Source of the DNA: Algicoccus sp048820935
GTDB taxonomy: Bacteria; Pseudomonadota; Gammaproteobacteria; Burkholderiales; Burkholderiaceae_B
Assembly (NCBI RefSeq): GCF_048820935.1
Contig: NZ_JBMERD010000005.1
Location: forward strand, 135,976-199,975
Direction: 5' to 3'
Length of the DNA: 64,000 bases
The translations under genes and the position numbers were made by a program. The notes under the pieces were generated by a model. That model was not told the DNA's origin, did no database searches, and worked only from the letters and a program-made list of their open reading frames with translations. Shown piece after piece: positions 52,368-61,966 of the stretch. How positions within the stretch are numbered: the first letter of the stretch is position 1; each line of letters starts with the position of its first letter.

Positions 52368-54932
52368 ATGCGTAAAGACGAGAATCCTTATGCGGAAATG
52401 GCAGATAGGGATGGTTCAACAATCATCCTTCTGCTGGTTGTGTTCGTCCTCGGATGGATGGGCGCGATAGGCTATCTGAGCGCGTGGTCGATTGGATTAG
52501 TCGACCAGAAGTATTTGTTTTTATCACCCTTTCAGGCATCGTTACTGATTACCAGTGCGATGCTTTTTTTAATGGGTTGTTGTAAGCCACGGCTCAGGAT
52601 TGTTTTGGCGATTGTGGCTGTTTTGCTTGCAGCAAGTACTTGGTTCTTTGAGTATTTTGTATCAGATTGGGCCGGTCAGCGTTTTGGTTTTGCACAGTTG
52701 GGGCAGTTGTTTGTCTTACTAGGTGCTTTTGTCATTGTGAGACCCGGGTCAACGATTCATTTAAAGAGTGTTTTTCAGAGTAGCCGTCAAGTCGTTTTAG
52801 TGGCACTTTTAGGGACGTTTTTGAGTACGTCAGCGGCTTATCTGTTGCTTATGCGAGATGTCGACTATGCACAAGATATTGCTCACAATCGACTGGCTCG
52901 TTTGCAAGAGCAATCGACTCAGGGTGTCCTCACTGCCTTTGAAGATTTGGAGCGAATGGCCAACGGTTGGCGTCGGATGGATGGTCGTGTTCCCTTTGTA
53001 TTTTCTCAGGTCGATATGGGACTTTTATTGCAGCGACGTGATGACCTGCAACGATTGACTTTTTTAAATCCTGATTTGTCTTTTTATCAAGACGCCTTGT
53101 CTTCTGGTAGTCCAATTGGTGTTTTGGAAAATGCACTACAAAACGCTCAGTTTCGAGCATTTTTAGAACATACGATGGAAACAAATGATGTGCACTTATT
53201 TCCAGTTGCTGAGATTCAGCACCAGTCGACACAGGCATTGATTATTTTACCGTTTGCAGCGGGTGAATATAACGGCCATTTTTTAGTGGCCACCGCAAGC
53301 TTATTAGATTTGTTAGGGCGACATTTAGAAAATACCAATCAGACCGCCTGTTGTTTGGTTGTTCGTCATGGCGATCAGGTTTTATTTGCACATGAGCAGC
53401 CTAAAGACGCCAATGTGCTGGCTCATTTACAGAGCTCAACAGATTTGCATCATGACATGACGCTCGATTTTGATTTGCGTTTTTTGAATCCATTGGAGAC
53501 ATTTGAGCGTATATTTTTACCCGAAGGTGCGTTGTTATTTGGCTTGTTATTTACGTTTTTGGCTAATCGCAGTCAAAGACTTGCTGGGCATGCGCGTACT
53601 CATGCTGAACGTTTGCTGTATAGGGCCTATCACGATGAAACGACGGACTTGGGTAACCGTAGAGCGTTGTTTGAAAACTTAGAAGCCATTTGTGCTTCGG
53701 GTGCGCTGAATCATCGGCATGTTGTCGTCATTATGGTGCGAATGGTCGATTTGCAACTGATTCGAGATTCCCAAGGTTATGAAGCGGTTGATTACTTTTT
53801 AAGAAGCATTGCACGACGACTCGAAGAGACTGTCGGCGATCAAATCAAACTTGCGAATATGGTTGGAATTGGTTTTGTGGCTGTGACTGAGGAGAGCGCG
53901 GATGAACAAACAACACATGTGCAAACACAACTATTAATTGATCAGCTTTTGAAAACGGTGACGACACCGGTTGAATACCAGCACCAGTCATTCCAGTTAC
54001 GTGCTTACGCAGGGGTGAGTTTTCAGAAAGAAGGCGATGTCGATTGCACTGCGTTGGTGCATCAGGCGGACTTGGCCTCTCGGGCAGCACAAGAACAGAT
54101 GGATCCGCCTTGGGCATATTACAGTGAGGTGTTAGACGAAAGGGCGAACCGTTATCAGCAGATTTATGCAGCTCTAGTGCGAAACCTTGAGCAAAAGGCT
54201 TTTTGGTTGGCTTATCAACCGATCCTAGATCCAAATACGGGACATGTGTACGCACTGGAAGCTTTACTACGGATGCCTGGTGGTTTAACACCGGAGCAGT
54301 TTATTCCGGTTGCCGAAGAATCCAGAAAGATCATTGAGCTAACAGATCGAGTTCTGGAACAAGCTTGTCAAGATGCGGCGTTTTTAGCCAATCATGGAAT
54401 GTCACAGATTGCGATTGCCGTCAATATTTCACCGGTTTACTTTCATTTAAGTGATTTCTTAATTCGTATCCGAGACGTGATTGGACGTCATGGTTTAGCG
54501 CCACATCGACTGAAGCTGGAAATCACAGAAAGTATGTTGCTCGATAACCTCGAAGTTGCGACGCGTCGACTAGAGGCTTTAAATGGAATGGGTGTATCTG
54601 TTGCGTTAGACGATTTTGGCACGGGTTACTCTAGCCTGTCCTATCTAAGTCAGTTGCCATTGTCTTCGCTGAAAGTTGATCGCAGCTTTATGAAAAATGT
54701 TCCAGAAGATTTTGGGAATACGGGTGTGTTATTGGCGATTTTATCGATTGCACATCATTTGGGAATTTATGTCGTGGTTGAGGGTGTGGAAACGGCTGAG
54801 CAATTTAATTTCTTGCGTCAGGAGCGGTGCGATGCGGTGCAAGGGTTCTTGTTTGAAAAACCCATCGCGCTGGATGAAATTTACGCTCGGTTACAGAAAA
54901 ATGGTGGTCGCTATCCCATCACGAACATTTAA
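52368..54932 (+). CDS. Membrane GGDEF/EAL protein, degenerate GGDEF (likely c-di-GMP phosphodiesterase)
   Basis: An 854-residue protein. The first 140 residues contain several membrane segments, followed by a periplasmic-like sensor region (about 165-380), another helix, a GGDEF domain and an EAL domain. In the GGDEF domain the signature is missing: the matching site reads NMVGIGFVAV, so cyclase activity is unlikely. The EAL domain keeps EALLRMPGG (EAL itself), VNISPVYF, LEITESMLL, DDFGTGYSSLSYL and VVVEGVETAEQ, so it is probably an active phosphodiesterase lowering c-di-GMP. It starts 16 bases after the small membrane protein gene and probably shares its transcript with the SQR gene. Confidence 0.9.
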   Translation: MRKDENPYAEMADRDGSTIILLLVVFVLGWMGAIGYLSAWSIGLVDQKYLFLSPFQASLLITSAMLFLMGCCKPRLRIVLAIVAVLLAASTWFFEYFVSDWAGQRFGFAQLGQLFVLLGAFVIVRPGSTIHLKSVFQSSRQVVLVALLGTFLSTSAAYLLLMRDVDYAQDIAHNRLARLQEQSTQGVLTAFEDLERMANGWRRMDGRVPFVFSQVDMGLLLQRRDDLQRLTFLNPDLSFYQDALSSGSPIGVLENALQNAQFRAFLEHTMETNDVHLFPVAEIQHQSTQALIILPFAAGEYNGHFLVATASLLDLLGRHLENTNQTACCLVVRHGDQVLFAHEQPKDANVLAHLQSSTDLHHDMTLDFDLRFLNPLETFERIFLPEGALLFGLLFTFLANRSQRLAGHARTHAERLLYRAYHDETTDLGNRRALFENLEAICASGALNHRHVVVIMVRMVDLQLIRDSQGYEAVDYFLRSIARRLEETVGDQIKLANMVGIGFVAVTEESADEQTTHVQTQLLIDQLLKTVTTPVEYQHQSFQLRAYAGVSFQKEGDVDCTALVHQADLASRAAQEQMDPPWAYYSEVLDERANRYQQIYAALVRNLEQKAFWLAYQPILDPNTGHVYALEALLRMPGGLTPEQFIPVAEESRKIIELTDRVLEQACQDAAFLANHGMSQIAIAVNISPVYFHLSDFLIRIRDVIGRHGLAPHRLKLEITESMLLDNLEVATRRLEALNGMGVSVALDDFGTGYSSLSYLSQLPLSSLKVDRSFMKNVPEDFGNTGVLLAILSIAHHLGIYVVVEGVETAEQFNFLRQERCDAVQGFLFEKPIALDEIYARLQKNGGRYPITNI

Positions 54933-54954
54933 TTAATCTTAAAAGGAATTTGGC

Positions 54955-56121
54955 ATGCAAAATACCATGATGGTCGGTTGGGGCCACACCAAGTTTGGAA
55001 AACACGATAACGTGGACGTTCAGACGCTCATGGCTCAAGCTGCTCAGGAAGCACTCGACAATGCGGGGCTGTCCGCTGCTGATATCGATGGCGTGTTTGT
55101 CGGAAACTTTAATGGTGGCTTGTTGCCGCAAGATTTCAGTGCTTCTTTAGCAGGGCTGGCGATTCCAGAGTTGCGTCATACGCCTGCAACCCGACTTGAA
55201 AACGCCTGTGCGACTGGGTCTGCAGCGATCTGGGCAGCTCGAGATGCCGTGGCTTCAGGGCGATTCGAGCGTGCTTTGGTGATCGGTTTTGAGAAGATGT
55301 CAGAATTACCGACGCAACAAGTGGGTGACATTCTCCTGAAGTGTGCTTATGTTCAGGAAGAAGCGGGAGTTGCAGGCGGATTTGCCGGAATTTTTGGACA
55401 GATTGCACAAACTTACTTTGAACAGTATGGCGATCAAACCGATGCATTGGCTGCGATTGCGGCTAAAAATCATCGCAATGGTCTAGACAATCCGTATGCC
55501 CATTTGCGACGTGATTTAAGCTTTGAGTTTTGTCGTGACGTGTCCGATAAAAACCCAGTAGTTGCCGGACCTTTAAAACGTTCTGACTGTTCACCTATCT
55601 CCGATGGTGCTGCGGCAGTTGTGATTGCCCGAGAGACTACATCAGATGCGAAAGTTCGTCCTGTCAGTTGGTTGGCTAGTGTCCAGGTGAATGACTGGTT
55701 ACCACTGAGTCGTCGTGATTCGGCTTGGTTTGAAGGTGCTGCTCGCGCTTGGCGCCAAGGGTTACAGGAGGCTGGTTTAACGCTCGATGACCTTGATTTT
55801 GTAGAGACACATGATTGCTTTACGATTGCCGAGTTGATGCATTATGAAGCCATGGGTTTGACACCACGAGGGCAGGGTGCACGCGCCATTCTAGATGGTG
55901 TTGTGTGTGCTGATGGTCGTTTACCCGTTAATCGTTCGGGTGGTCTGAAGTCAAAAGGTCACCCAATTGGTGCCACTGGAGTGTCGATGCATGTGATGGT
56001 AGCGATGCAGTTGAGTGGTACCGCGGGTGACATGCAGCTATCCCAAGCACGTCGGGGAGCTGTCTTTAATATGGGTGGCACATCAGTTGCAAATTATTTA
56101 AGTTTGTTGCAAGCCCATTAA
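54955..56121 (+). CDS. Thiolase family protein (SCP2-type acetyl-CoA acetyltransferase)
   Basis: A 388-residue thiolase of the SCP-x/SCP2 group. The nucleophile is C85 in ENACATGSAA. VETHDCFTIAELMHYEAMGL carries the HD-type catalytic His, and GGLKSKGHPIGATG the second loop. The C-terminus lacks the second catalytic Cys of classical thiolases (FNMGGTSVANY). Its substrate may be a branched or steroid-like acyl-CoA. It starts 22 bases after the EAL gene with AAGGAA in front. It could end the SQR transcript, although its chemistry has no obvious link to sulfide. Confidence 0.88.
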   Translation: MQNTMMVGWGHTKFGKHDNVDVQTLMAQAAQEALDNAGLSAADIDGVFVGNFNGGLLPQDFSASLAGLAIPELRHTPATRLENACATGSAAIWAARDAVASGRFERALVIGFEKMSELPTQQVGDILLKCAYVQEEAGVAGGFAGIFGQIAQTYFEQYGDQTDALAAIAAKNHRNGLDNPYAHLRRDLSFEFCRDVSDKNPVVAGPLKRSDCSPISDGAAAVVIARETTSDAKVRPVSWLASVQVNDWLPLSRRDSAWFEGAARAWRQGLQEAGLTLDDLDFVETHDCFTIAELMHYEAMGLTPRGQGARAILDGVVCADGRLPVNRSGGLKSKGHPIGATGVSMHVMVAMQLSGTAGDMQLSQARRGAVFNMGGTSVANYLSLLQAH

Positions 56122-56130
56122 ATTCGGTAG

Positions 56131-56179
56131 ATCGTCACTACTTGAGTTGATTAACGAACGACTATTTCTCAGTGACGAT
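56131..56179. other. Widely spaced inverted repeat upstream of purL
   Basis: Perfect 9-bp arms ATCGTCACT (56131-56139) and AGTGACGAT (56171-56179) with a 31-base spacer. They lie between the thiolase stop and the purL start, and may be a DNA-looping operator or part of an RNA leader. Confidence 0.35.
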
Positions 56180-56275
56180 TGTCTGTTTGGTTGCAGTCGA
56201 TTGAGTCCGTGCTGTCAAACCCGTTAAAATCTCGTATTCATACCCATCATTTTCCATTTTTTTAAGTGAGTTCCT

Positions 56276-59200
56276 GTGTCACAGCTCCCTGAATCTAGTG
56301 CTTCTGATTTGTCTCAATCTGAGATGCTTCCTTCTGAAAAAGACGTTTTGATTTTGCTAGGCAGCGCTGTGCTGTCGCGCTTTAGGACTGATCAGTTGAT
56401 CGCACGCCTTGCAGCACTGGATATCAAAGTTCAGGATATAGAGGCGACTTACGAACACATCGTGTGGTTGAATGAGCCTTTGGATATGCAGGTCGATGTT
56501 CGTTTAAAAGCATTTCTGACATATGGCCCGAAAACAGCTGAATCCACGCAAGAAGGTGTTGTGTTGCGCGTATTTCCGAGATTGGGCACGATTTCTCCGT
56601 GGTCGAGTAAAGCGACAGATATGGCGCATCGTTGTGGATTTGCGCAAGTACGTCGAATTGAGCGTGGCATTCGTTACAACCTGATTCCCAAGCGCGGCTT
56701 ACTTAAAACATCCTCATGGTCACAGGAGCAGCTTGTTCAAATCGCCAAGATCTTGCACGATCAAATGACGGAAATGGTTGTGGATGGATCGTTTGATGTG
56801 CGTGCTTTGTTCGCGACGCAAACAGCCAAGCCCTTGTGTCAGGTGCCTGTGCTGTCACAAGGTCGAGAGGCCTTGGACGCTGTGAATCAGGAATGGGGTA
56901 TGGCGTTGTCGGATGACGAGATTGAATACTTGCATGAAGCATTTGTTCGGTTAGAGCGTGATCCAACGGACGTAGAGTTGCTCATGTTTGCGCAGGCCAA
57001 TAGTGAACATTGCCGACACAAGATTTTTAATGCGCAGTGGATTGTTGATGGCCAACCGCAGGAAGATACCCTCTTTGGCATGATTCGTCAGACGCATCAG
57101 AAGTCACCGCAAGGCACGATTGTGGCTTATAGCGATAACTCAGCCGTGATGCAGGGTGGTCAATCGACCTACTGGGCGCCACAAGCGACACCGATGGCAG
57201 GCCCTTCAGCTTATGCACGTCATGAGGCACTGTTGCACACCATCATGAAAGTGGAAACGCACAACCACCCCACAGCTATTGCGCCATTTGCTGGGGCAGC
57301 GACTGGGTCCGGTGGTGAAATTCGAGACGAGGGTGCGACAGGTCGAGGCTCTCGTCCTAAGGCCGGTCTTGCAGGGTTTACTGTTTCTCATTTGCGCTTT
57401 GACGATGCGCCTATGCCTTGGGAGGCCGATCATCATGATTTACCAGCGCGCATTGCCACACCTTTGTCCATCATGATTGAAGGCCCGTTGGGTGCCGCAG
57501 CGTATAACAATGAATTTGGACGTCCCAATTTGCTGGGCTACTTTCGTACGTTTGAGCAAAGTGGTGCGGGCATGCGTTGGGGTTATCACAAACCCATCAT
57601 GATTGCGGGTGGTTTGGGCAGTATTGTGGATGGGCAAGTCCGTAAGCTTGACCTACCTGTGGGTGCTTTACTGATTCAGATCGGTGGCCCTGGCATGCGC
57701 ATTGGTATGAGTGGGGCCGCTGCGTCCAGCATGGGCGTGGGTGGTAACCAAGAATCATTGGACTTCGATTCGGTTCAGCGTGCCAATCCTGAAATTCAAC
57801 GACGTGCACAAGAAGTGATTGACCGTTGCTGGCAGTTGGGTGCAGATAATCCGATTCTTGCGATTCATGACGTTGGTGCCGGTGGATTATCGAATGCTTT
57901 CCCGGAACTGGTGAATGATGCTAAACGCGGTGCACGTTTTGACTTGCGTCAGGTTCAATTGGAAGAGTCAGGGATGTCGCCCGCTGAGATTTGGTCCAAT
58001 GAAAGTCAGGAGCGGTATGTGCTTGCGATTCATCCGGATCAACTGGAACGCTTCAGTGCGATTGCAGCGCGTGAACGTTGTCCGTTTGCTGTGATTGGTG
58101 TCACAAGTGAAGCTCGGGAACTGATTGTGGTTGAAAACGACGATGAAACGGCCGTGAAACCTGTCGATGTGCCCATGGATGTCATTTTGGGTAAAGCACC
58201 CCGCATGTTACGTGACGTGCAACGTGAAGCGATGGTGAGCGAGGCAATTGATCTGGTGCCTTTGACCTTGGATGAATCGGTTGAACGTGTGTTGCGCCAT
58301 CCAGCGGTTGCCAGTAAATCGTTTTTGATTACGATTGGTGATCGTGCTGTGAGTGGGCTGACGAGTCGCGATCAGTTGGTGGGGCCATGGCAAGTGCCTG
58401 TGGCAGATTGTGCGGTGACGTTGACTGATTATGACAGCATGAGCGGACAAGCCATGTCCATGGGTGAAAGAACACCACTGGCGATGTTTAATGGTCCAGC
58501 CTCCGCACGGATGGCGATTACAGAATCCCTGACAAACCTTGCTGCCAGCGACTTTAAAGCGTTTGACCACATCAAGCTGTCTGCAAACTGGATGGCTGCA
58601 TGCGGCAGCTTTGGTCAGGATGCTGTGTTGTTTGATACGGTTCGTGCAGCGAGCGACTTCTGCCAAGCCTTGGATATTTCAATTCCTGTGGGCAAGGACT
58701 CACTGTCGATGCGCACACAATGGCCAACTGATGATGCGATTGAACCAGTGCGCGAAGTGATTTCGCCGGTGTCGCTGATTGTGTCAGCATTTACCCAGGT
58801 GGATGATGTCCGTAAAACATTGACACCTGAATTAAAAACGGATCAAGGTCCAACCGCTTTAATTTTGATTGACCTGGGTAAAGGTCAGCAACGAATGGGT
58901 GGTTCGATCTTGGCGCAAACCAGCATGCAGCTTGGTGAAGAAGTGCCTGATATGCAAGATGCTGATTTGTTGCGCACGTACATGCAAACATTGCGCGAGC
59001 TTGCGGATGCTGGCCATGTGTTGGCTTATCACGACCGATCAGATGGTGGTTTGTTTGTCACAATCACGGAAATGGCGTTTGCGGGCCATTGTGGCGTGTC
59101 TATGAATGTGGATTTGTTGACAATCGATCCGTATGCGGCTGACTGGGGTGACTATAAGATTCGCACGGAACAAGTGGCTGTTCAGCGTGATGAACTGACA

Positions 59201-60352
59201 CTGAAAGCGCTTTTCTGCGAAGAAGCTGGTGGTGTTATTCAGGTGCCATTGGCACAGCGTGATGTCGTGTTGCGAGCTTTGCGTGAAGCAGGTCTATCGC
59301 CGTACTCACATGTTGTAGGTGCCGTGAACGAGACTGATACGATTGAAATCTTCCGAGATGCCAAGAAAATCTGGTCACGCCCACGTGCAGAGCTTGGCAA
59401 GATTTGGTCAGAGGTGAGCTGGCGTATTGCTAGCCGCCGTGACAATCCTGAGAGTGCACAAGCGGAGTTCGACCTTTGGGATGATGTGGAAGATCCAGGT
59501 CTGTCTGCTTCAGGTGTTACGTATGATCCGCAATCGCCGATTGATAGTGCACCATTTGTGAACACAGGGGCACGTCCTCGTGTTGCGATTTTGCGCGAAC
59601 AAGGCTGCAATAGTCATGCGGAAATGGCTTGGGCGTTTGATCGAGCCGGATTTGAGTCGCATGATGTCCACATGACAGACTTACTTGAAAACCGCACGAC
59701 ACTTGAACCATTTGCTGGCTTGGTGGCTGTGGGTGGCTTTAGTTTTGGGGATGTCTTGGGTGCGGGTGAGGGCTGGGCACGCTCTATTCTGTTTAATGAT
59801 CAGTTGCGCGGCTTATTTGGTGATTTCTTCGCGCGCCAAGATAGTTTTGCTCTGGGTGTGTGTAATGGCTGCCAGATGTTGACAGCGTTGTCTTCTATGA
59901 TCCCAGGTGCTGAATATTGGCCACGCTTTACTCGTAACGTTTCAGAAAAGTATGAAGCTCGTTTGGCCATGGTGGAAATCGATGCGTCGCCTTCGATTTT
60001 TACGCAAGGTATGCAAGGTGCAATTTTGCCAGTAGCGGTTGCGCATGGTGAAGGGTTTGCAGACTTTTCACAACAAGGGGATCAGGACAAAGTGTTGGGT
60101 GTCATGCGCTACGTTGATACCCGTGGTCAGGTTACGCAAGCCTATCCGATGAATCCAAACGGCAGTCCACATGGCCTTACAGGTGTGACGACAGCTGATG
60201 GTCGGTTTACGGCGTTAATGCCCCATCCTGAACGCACAACCCGCAATGTCATGATGTCTTGGGCACCGACCCGTTGGGGTGAGCAGGATTCAGGTGGTGA
60301 ATTGACCCCCTGGATGCAATTCTTCCTGAACGCACGTCGCGCCATCGGTTAA
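56276..60352 (+). CDS. purL: Phosphoribosylformylglycinamidine synthase
   Basis: A 1358-residue large-type PurL that converts FGAR to FGAM in purine synthesis. It has the N-terminal domain, linker (EYLHEAFVRLERDPTDVELL), two AIRS-like synthase halves (KVETHNHPTAIAPFAGAATG is the ATP/substrate site) and a C-terminal glutamine amidotransferase with the nucleophile Cys in LGVCNGCQML and MPHPERTTRN near the end. The start codon is GTG at 56276, preceded by AAGTGAG. Length is slightly above the usual 1290-1340. A hairpin follows. Confidence 0.96.
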   Translation: MSQLPESSASDLSQSEMLPSEKDVLILLGSAVLSRFRTDQLIARLAALDIKVQDIEATYEHIVWLNEPLDMQVDVRLKAFLTYGPKTAESTQEGVVLRVFPRLGTISPWSSKATDMAHRCGFAQVRRIERGIRYNLIPKRGLLKTSSWSQEQLVQIAKILHDQMTEMVVDGSFDVRALFATQTAKPLCQVPVLSQGREALDAVNQEWGMALSDDEIEYLHEAFVRLERDPTDVELLMFAQANSEHCRHKIFNAQWIVDGQPQEDTLFGMIRQTHQKSPQGTIVAYSDNSAVMQGGQSTYWAPQATPMAGPSAYARHEALLHTIMKVETHNHPTAIAPFAGAATGSGGEIRDEGATGRGSRPKAGLAGFTVSHLRFDDAPMPWEADHHDLPARIATPLSIMIEGPLGAAAYNNEFGRPNLLGYFRTFEQSGAGMRWGYHKPIMIAGGLGSIVDGQVRKLDLPVGALLIQIGGPGMRIGMSGAAASSMGVGGNQESLDFDSVQRANPEIQRRAQEVIDRCWQLGADNPILAIHDVGAGGLSNAFPELVNDAKRGARFDLRQVQLEESGMSPAEIWSNESQERYVLAIHPDQLERFSAIAARERCPFAVIGVTSEARELIVVENDDETAVKPVDVPMDVILGKAPRMLRDVQREAMVSEAIDLVPLTLDESVERVLRHPAVASKSFLITIGDRAVSGLTSRDQLVGPWQVPVADCAVTLTDYDSMSGQAMSMGERTPLAMFNGPASARMAITESLTNLAASDFKAFDHIKLSANWMAACGSFGQDAVLFDTVRAASDFCQALDISIPVGKDSLSMRTQWPTDDAIEPVREVISPVSLIVSAFTQVDDVRKTLTPELKTDQGPTALILIDLGKGQQRMGGSILAQTSMQLGEEVPDMQDADLLRTYMQTLRELADAGHVLAYHDRSDGGLFVTITEMAFAGHCGVSMNVDLLTIDPYAADWGDYKIRTEQVAVQRDELTLKALFCEEAGGVIQVPLAQRDVVLRALREAGLSPYSHVVGAVNETDTIEIFRDAKKIWSRPRAELGKIWSEVSWRIASRRDNPESAQAEFDLWDDVEDPGLSASGVTYDPQSPIDSAPFVNTGARPRVAILREQGCNSHAEMAWAFDRAGFESHDVHMTDLLENRTTLEPFAGLVAVGGFSFGDVLGAGEGWARSILFNDQLRGLFGDFFARQDSFALGVCNGCQMLTALSSMIPGAEYWPRFTRNVSEKYEARLAMVEIDASPSIFTQGMQGAILPVAVAHGEGFADFSQQGDQDKVLGVMRYVDTRGQVTQAYPMNPNGSPHGLTGVTTADGRFTALMPHPERTTRNVMMSWAPTRWGEQDSGGELTPWMQFFLNARRAIG

Positions 60353-60361
60353 GTCTGAAGC

Positions 60362-60391
60362 CATACGCTAGGCCTTGTGGTCTGGCGTATG
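60362..60391 (+). terminator. Hairpin after purL
   Basis: Stem CATACGCTAG / CTGGCGTATG (one G-U pair), 10 bases past the purL stop codon. There is no good T-run, so termination by this hairpin alone is uncertain. Confidence 0.4.
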
Positions 60392-60448
60392 CGACCCTTG
60401 ATCTTTAAGGACAGGGGTTAATCAGTGCAAGGCAGGGCGCAGGTGTCG

Positions 60449-60454
60449 TATAAT
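60449..60454 (+). promoter_or_regulatory. Candidate -10 box of guaB
   Basis: A perfect TATAAT, 26 bases before the guaB start codon. The matching -35 region (around 60426-60431) is poor. It is the best promoter-like element in this gap. Confidence 0.45.
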
Positions 60455-60479
60455 CGTATTTTGCGCCAGGAGCCTGATC

Positions 60480-61940
60480 ATGCGTCTGATTCAAACAGCG
60501 TTGACGTTTGACGATGTGTTGCTCGTACCTGCCTACTCGCAGGTTCTGCCACGTGACACCAATCTGACAACGCAGCTTACTAAAAACATCAAATTAAACA
60601 TCCCCCTCGTTTCGGCCGCGATGGATACCGTCACGGAAGCGAGTCTGGCCATTGCCATGGCTCAAGAAGGTGGGATCGGCATCATCCATAAAAACTTGAC
60701 TGCGGACGAACAGGCACGAGAAGTCTCTCGTGTGAAACGTCATGAGTTCGGTATTGTGATCGACCCGATTACAGTGACCCCAACAATGCGTGTGCGTGAT
60801 GCGATTACATTGCAGCGCCAGCACGGTATTTCAGGTTTGCCCGTTGTTGAGAATGGCAAGCTCGTCGGAATTGTGACTAACCGTGACTTACGGTTTGAAG
60901 ATCGACTCGATGAGCCTTTGCGCGGCATCATGACACCTCAAGAACGTCTGGTGACGATGCATGAAGGTGCCACACTGGATGAAGCACAGACTCTGATGCA
61001 TCGTCATCGTCTTGAGCGCGTCTTGATTGTCAATGATGCGTTTGAATTGCGCGGTCTGGCCACGGTCAAAGACATTGTTAAAAATACAGAACATCCACTC
61101 GCCTCAAAAGACGCATACGGACAGCTTCGCGTCGGTGCAGCCGTTGGCGTGGGTGCCGGTACGGAAGAGCGGGTTGAAAAACTTGTCAATGCTGGAGTTG
61201 ACCTGATTGTGGTGGATACAGCGCACGGTCATTCAGCCGGTGTAATCGAGCGCATTCGTTGGATTAAAGACAACTACAGCAAAGTGGATGTCATTGGTGG
61301 CAATATCGCAACCGCTCAAGCCGCACGTGATTTGGCGGATGTAGGTGCCGATGGCGTCAAAGTCGGGATTGGACCGGGTTCAATTTGTACGACTCGCATC
61401 GTCGCTGGCGTGGGTGTTCCTCAGATTACAGCGATTTCCGATGTCACTAAAGCGTTGGAAGGAACCGGTGTTCCTTTGATTGCTGATGGTGGTGTGCGCT
61501 ATTCAGGTGACGTGGCCAAAGCCATCGCTGCCGGTGCCTCAACTGTCATGATGGGTGGTATGTTCGCAGGTACAGAAGAAGCGCCTGGTGAGGTTGTGCT
61601 GTATCAAGGTCGCTCTTATAAGAGCTATCGCGGGATGGGTAGTTTGGGTGCGATGGCTGATGGTTCAGCAGACCGTTATTTCCAGGATCCGTCCAACAAT
61701 AGCGATAAATACGTGCCTGAAGGGATTGAAGGCCGAGTGCCTTACAAAGGCAGTGTGCTCAACATCATTTACCAGCTGGTGGGTGGGTTGCGCGCCTCTA
61801 TGGGCTACTGCGGTTGTGCCAATATTGAGCAAATGCGTAACGAAGCGACATTTGTTCAGATTACGGGTGCAGGCATGCGTGAATCGCATGTGCACGATGT
61901 CCAGATCACCAAAGAAGCTCCTAACTATCGTCTTGATTAA
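60480..61940 (+). CDS. guaB: IMP dehydrogenase
   Basis: A 486-residue enzyme, the rate-setting step from IMP to XMP. A catalytic TIM barrel is interrupted by two CBS domains (about residues 95-200, starting ITVTPTMRVRDAITLQRQHG). The catalytic Cys is in GIGPGSICTTR, and the mobile flap Y-R-G-M-G-S-L motif is in SYRGMGSLGAM. Ribosome site CAGGAG lies before the ATG. guaA follows after 26 bases, so the two form an operon that delivers GMP. Confidence 0.97.
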   Translation: MRLIQTALTFDDVLLVPAYSQVLPRDTNLTTQLTKNIKLNIPLVSAAMDTVTEASLAIAMAQEGGIGIIHKNLTADEQAREVSRVKRHEFGIVIDPITVTPTMRVRDAITLQRQHGISGLPVVENGKLVGIVTNRDLRFEDRLDEPLRGIMTPQERLVTMHEGATLDEAQTLMHRHRLERVLIVNDAFELRGLATVKDIVKNTEHPLASKDAYGQLRVGAAVGVGAGTEERVEKLVNAGVDLIVVDTAHGHSAGVIERIRWIKDNYSKVDVIGGNIATAQAARDLADVGADGVKVGIGPGSICTTRIVAGVGVPQITAISDVTKALEGTGVPLIADGGVRYSGDVAKAIAAGASTVMMGGMFAGTEEAPGEVVLYQGRSYKSYRGMGSLGAMADGSADRYFQDPSNNSDKYVPEGIEGRVPYKGSVLNIIYQLVGGLRASMGYCGCANIEQMRNEATFVQITGAGMRESHVHDVQITKEAPNYRLD

Positions 61941-61966
61941 AACGCACCATACAGGTTTAAAGCAGC

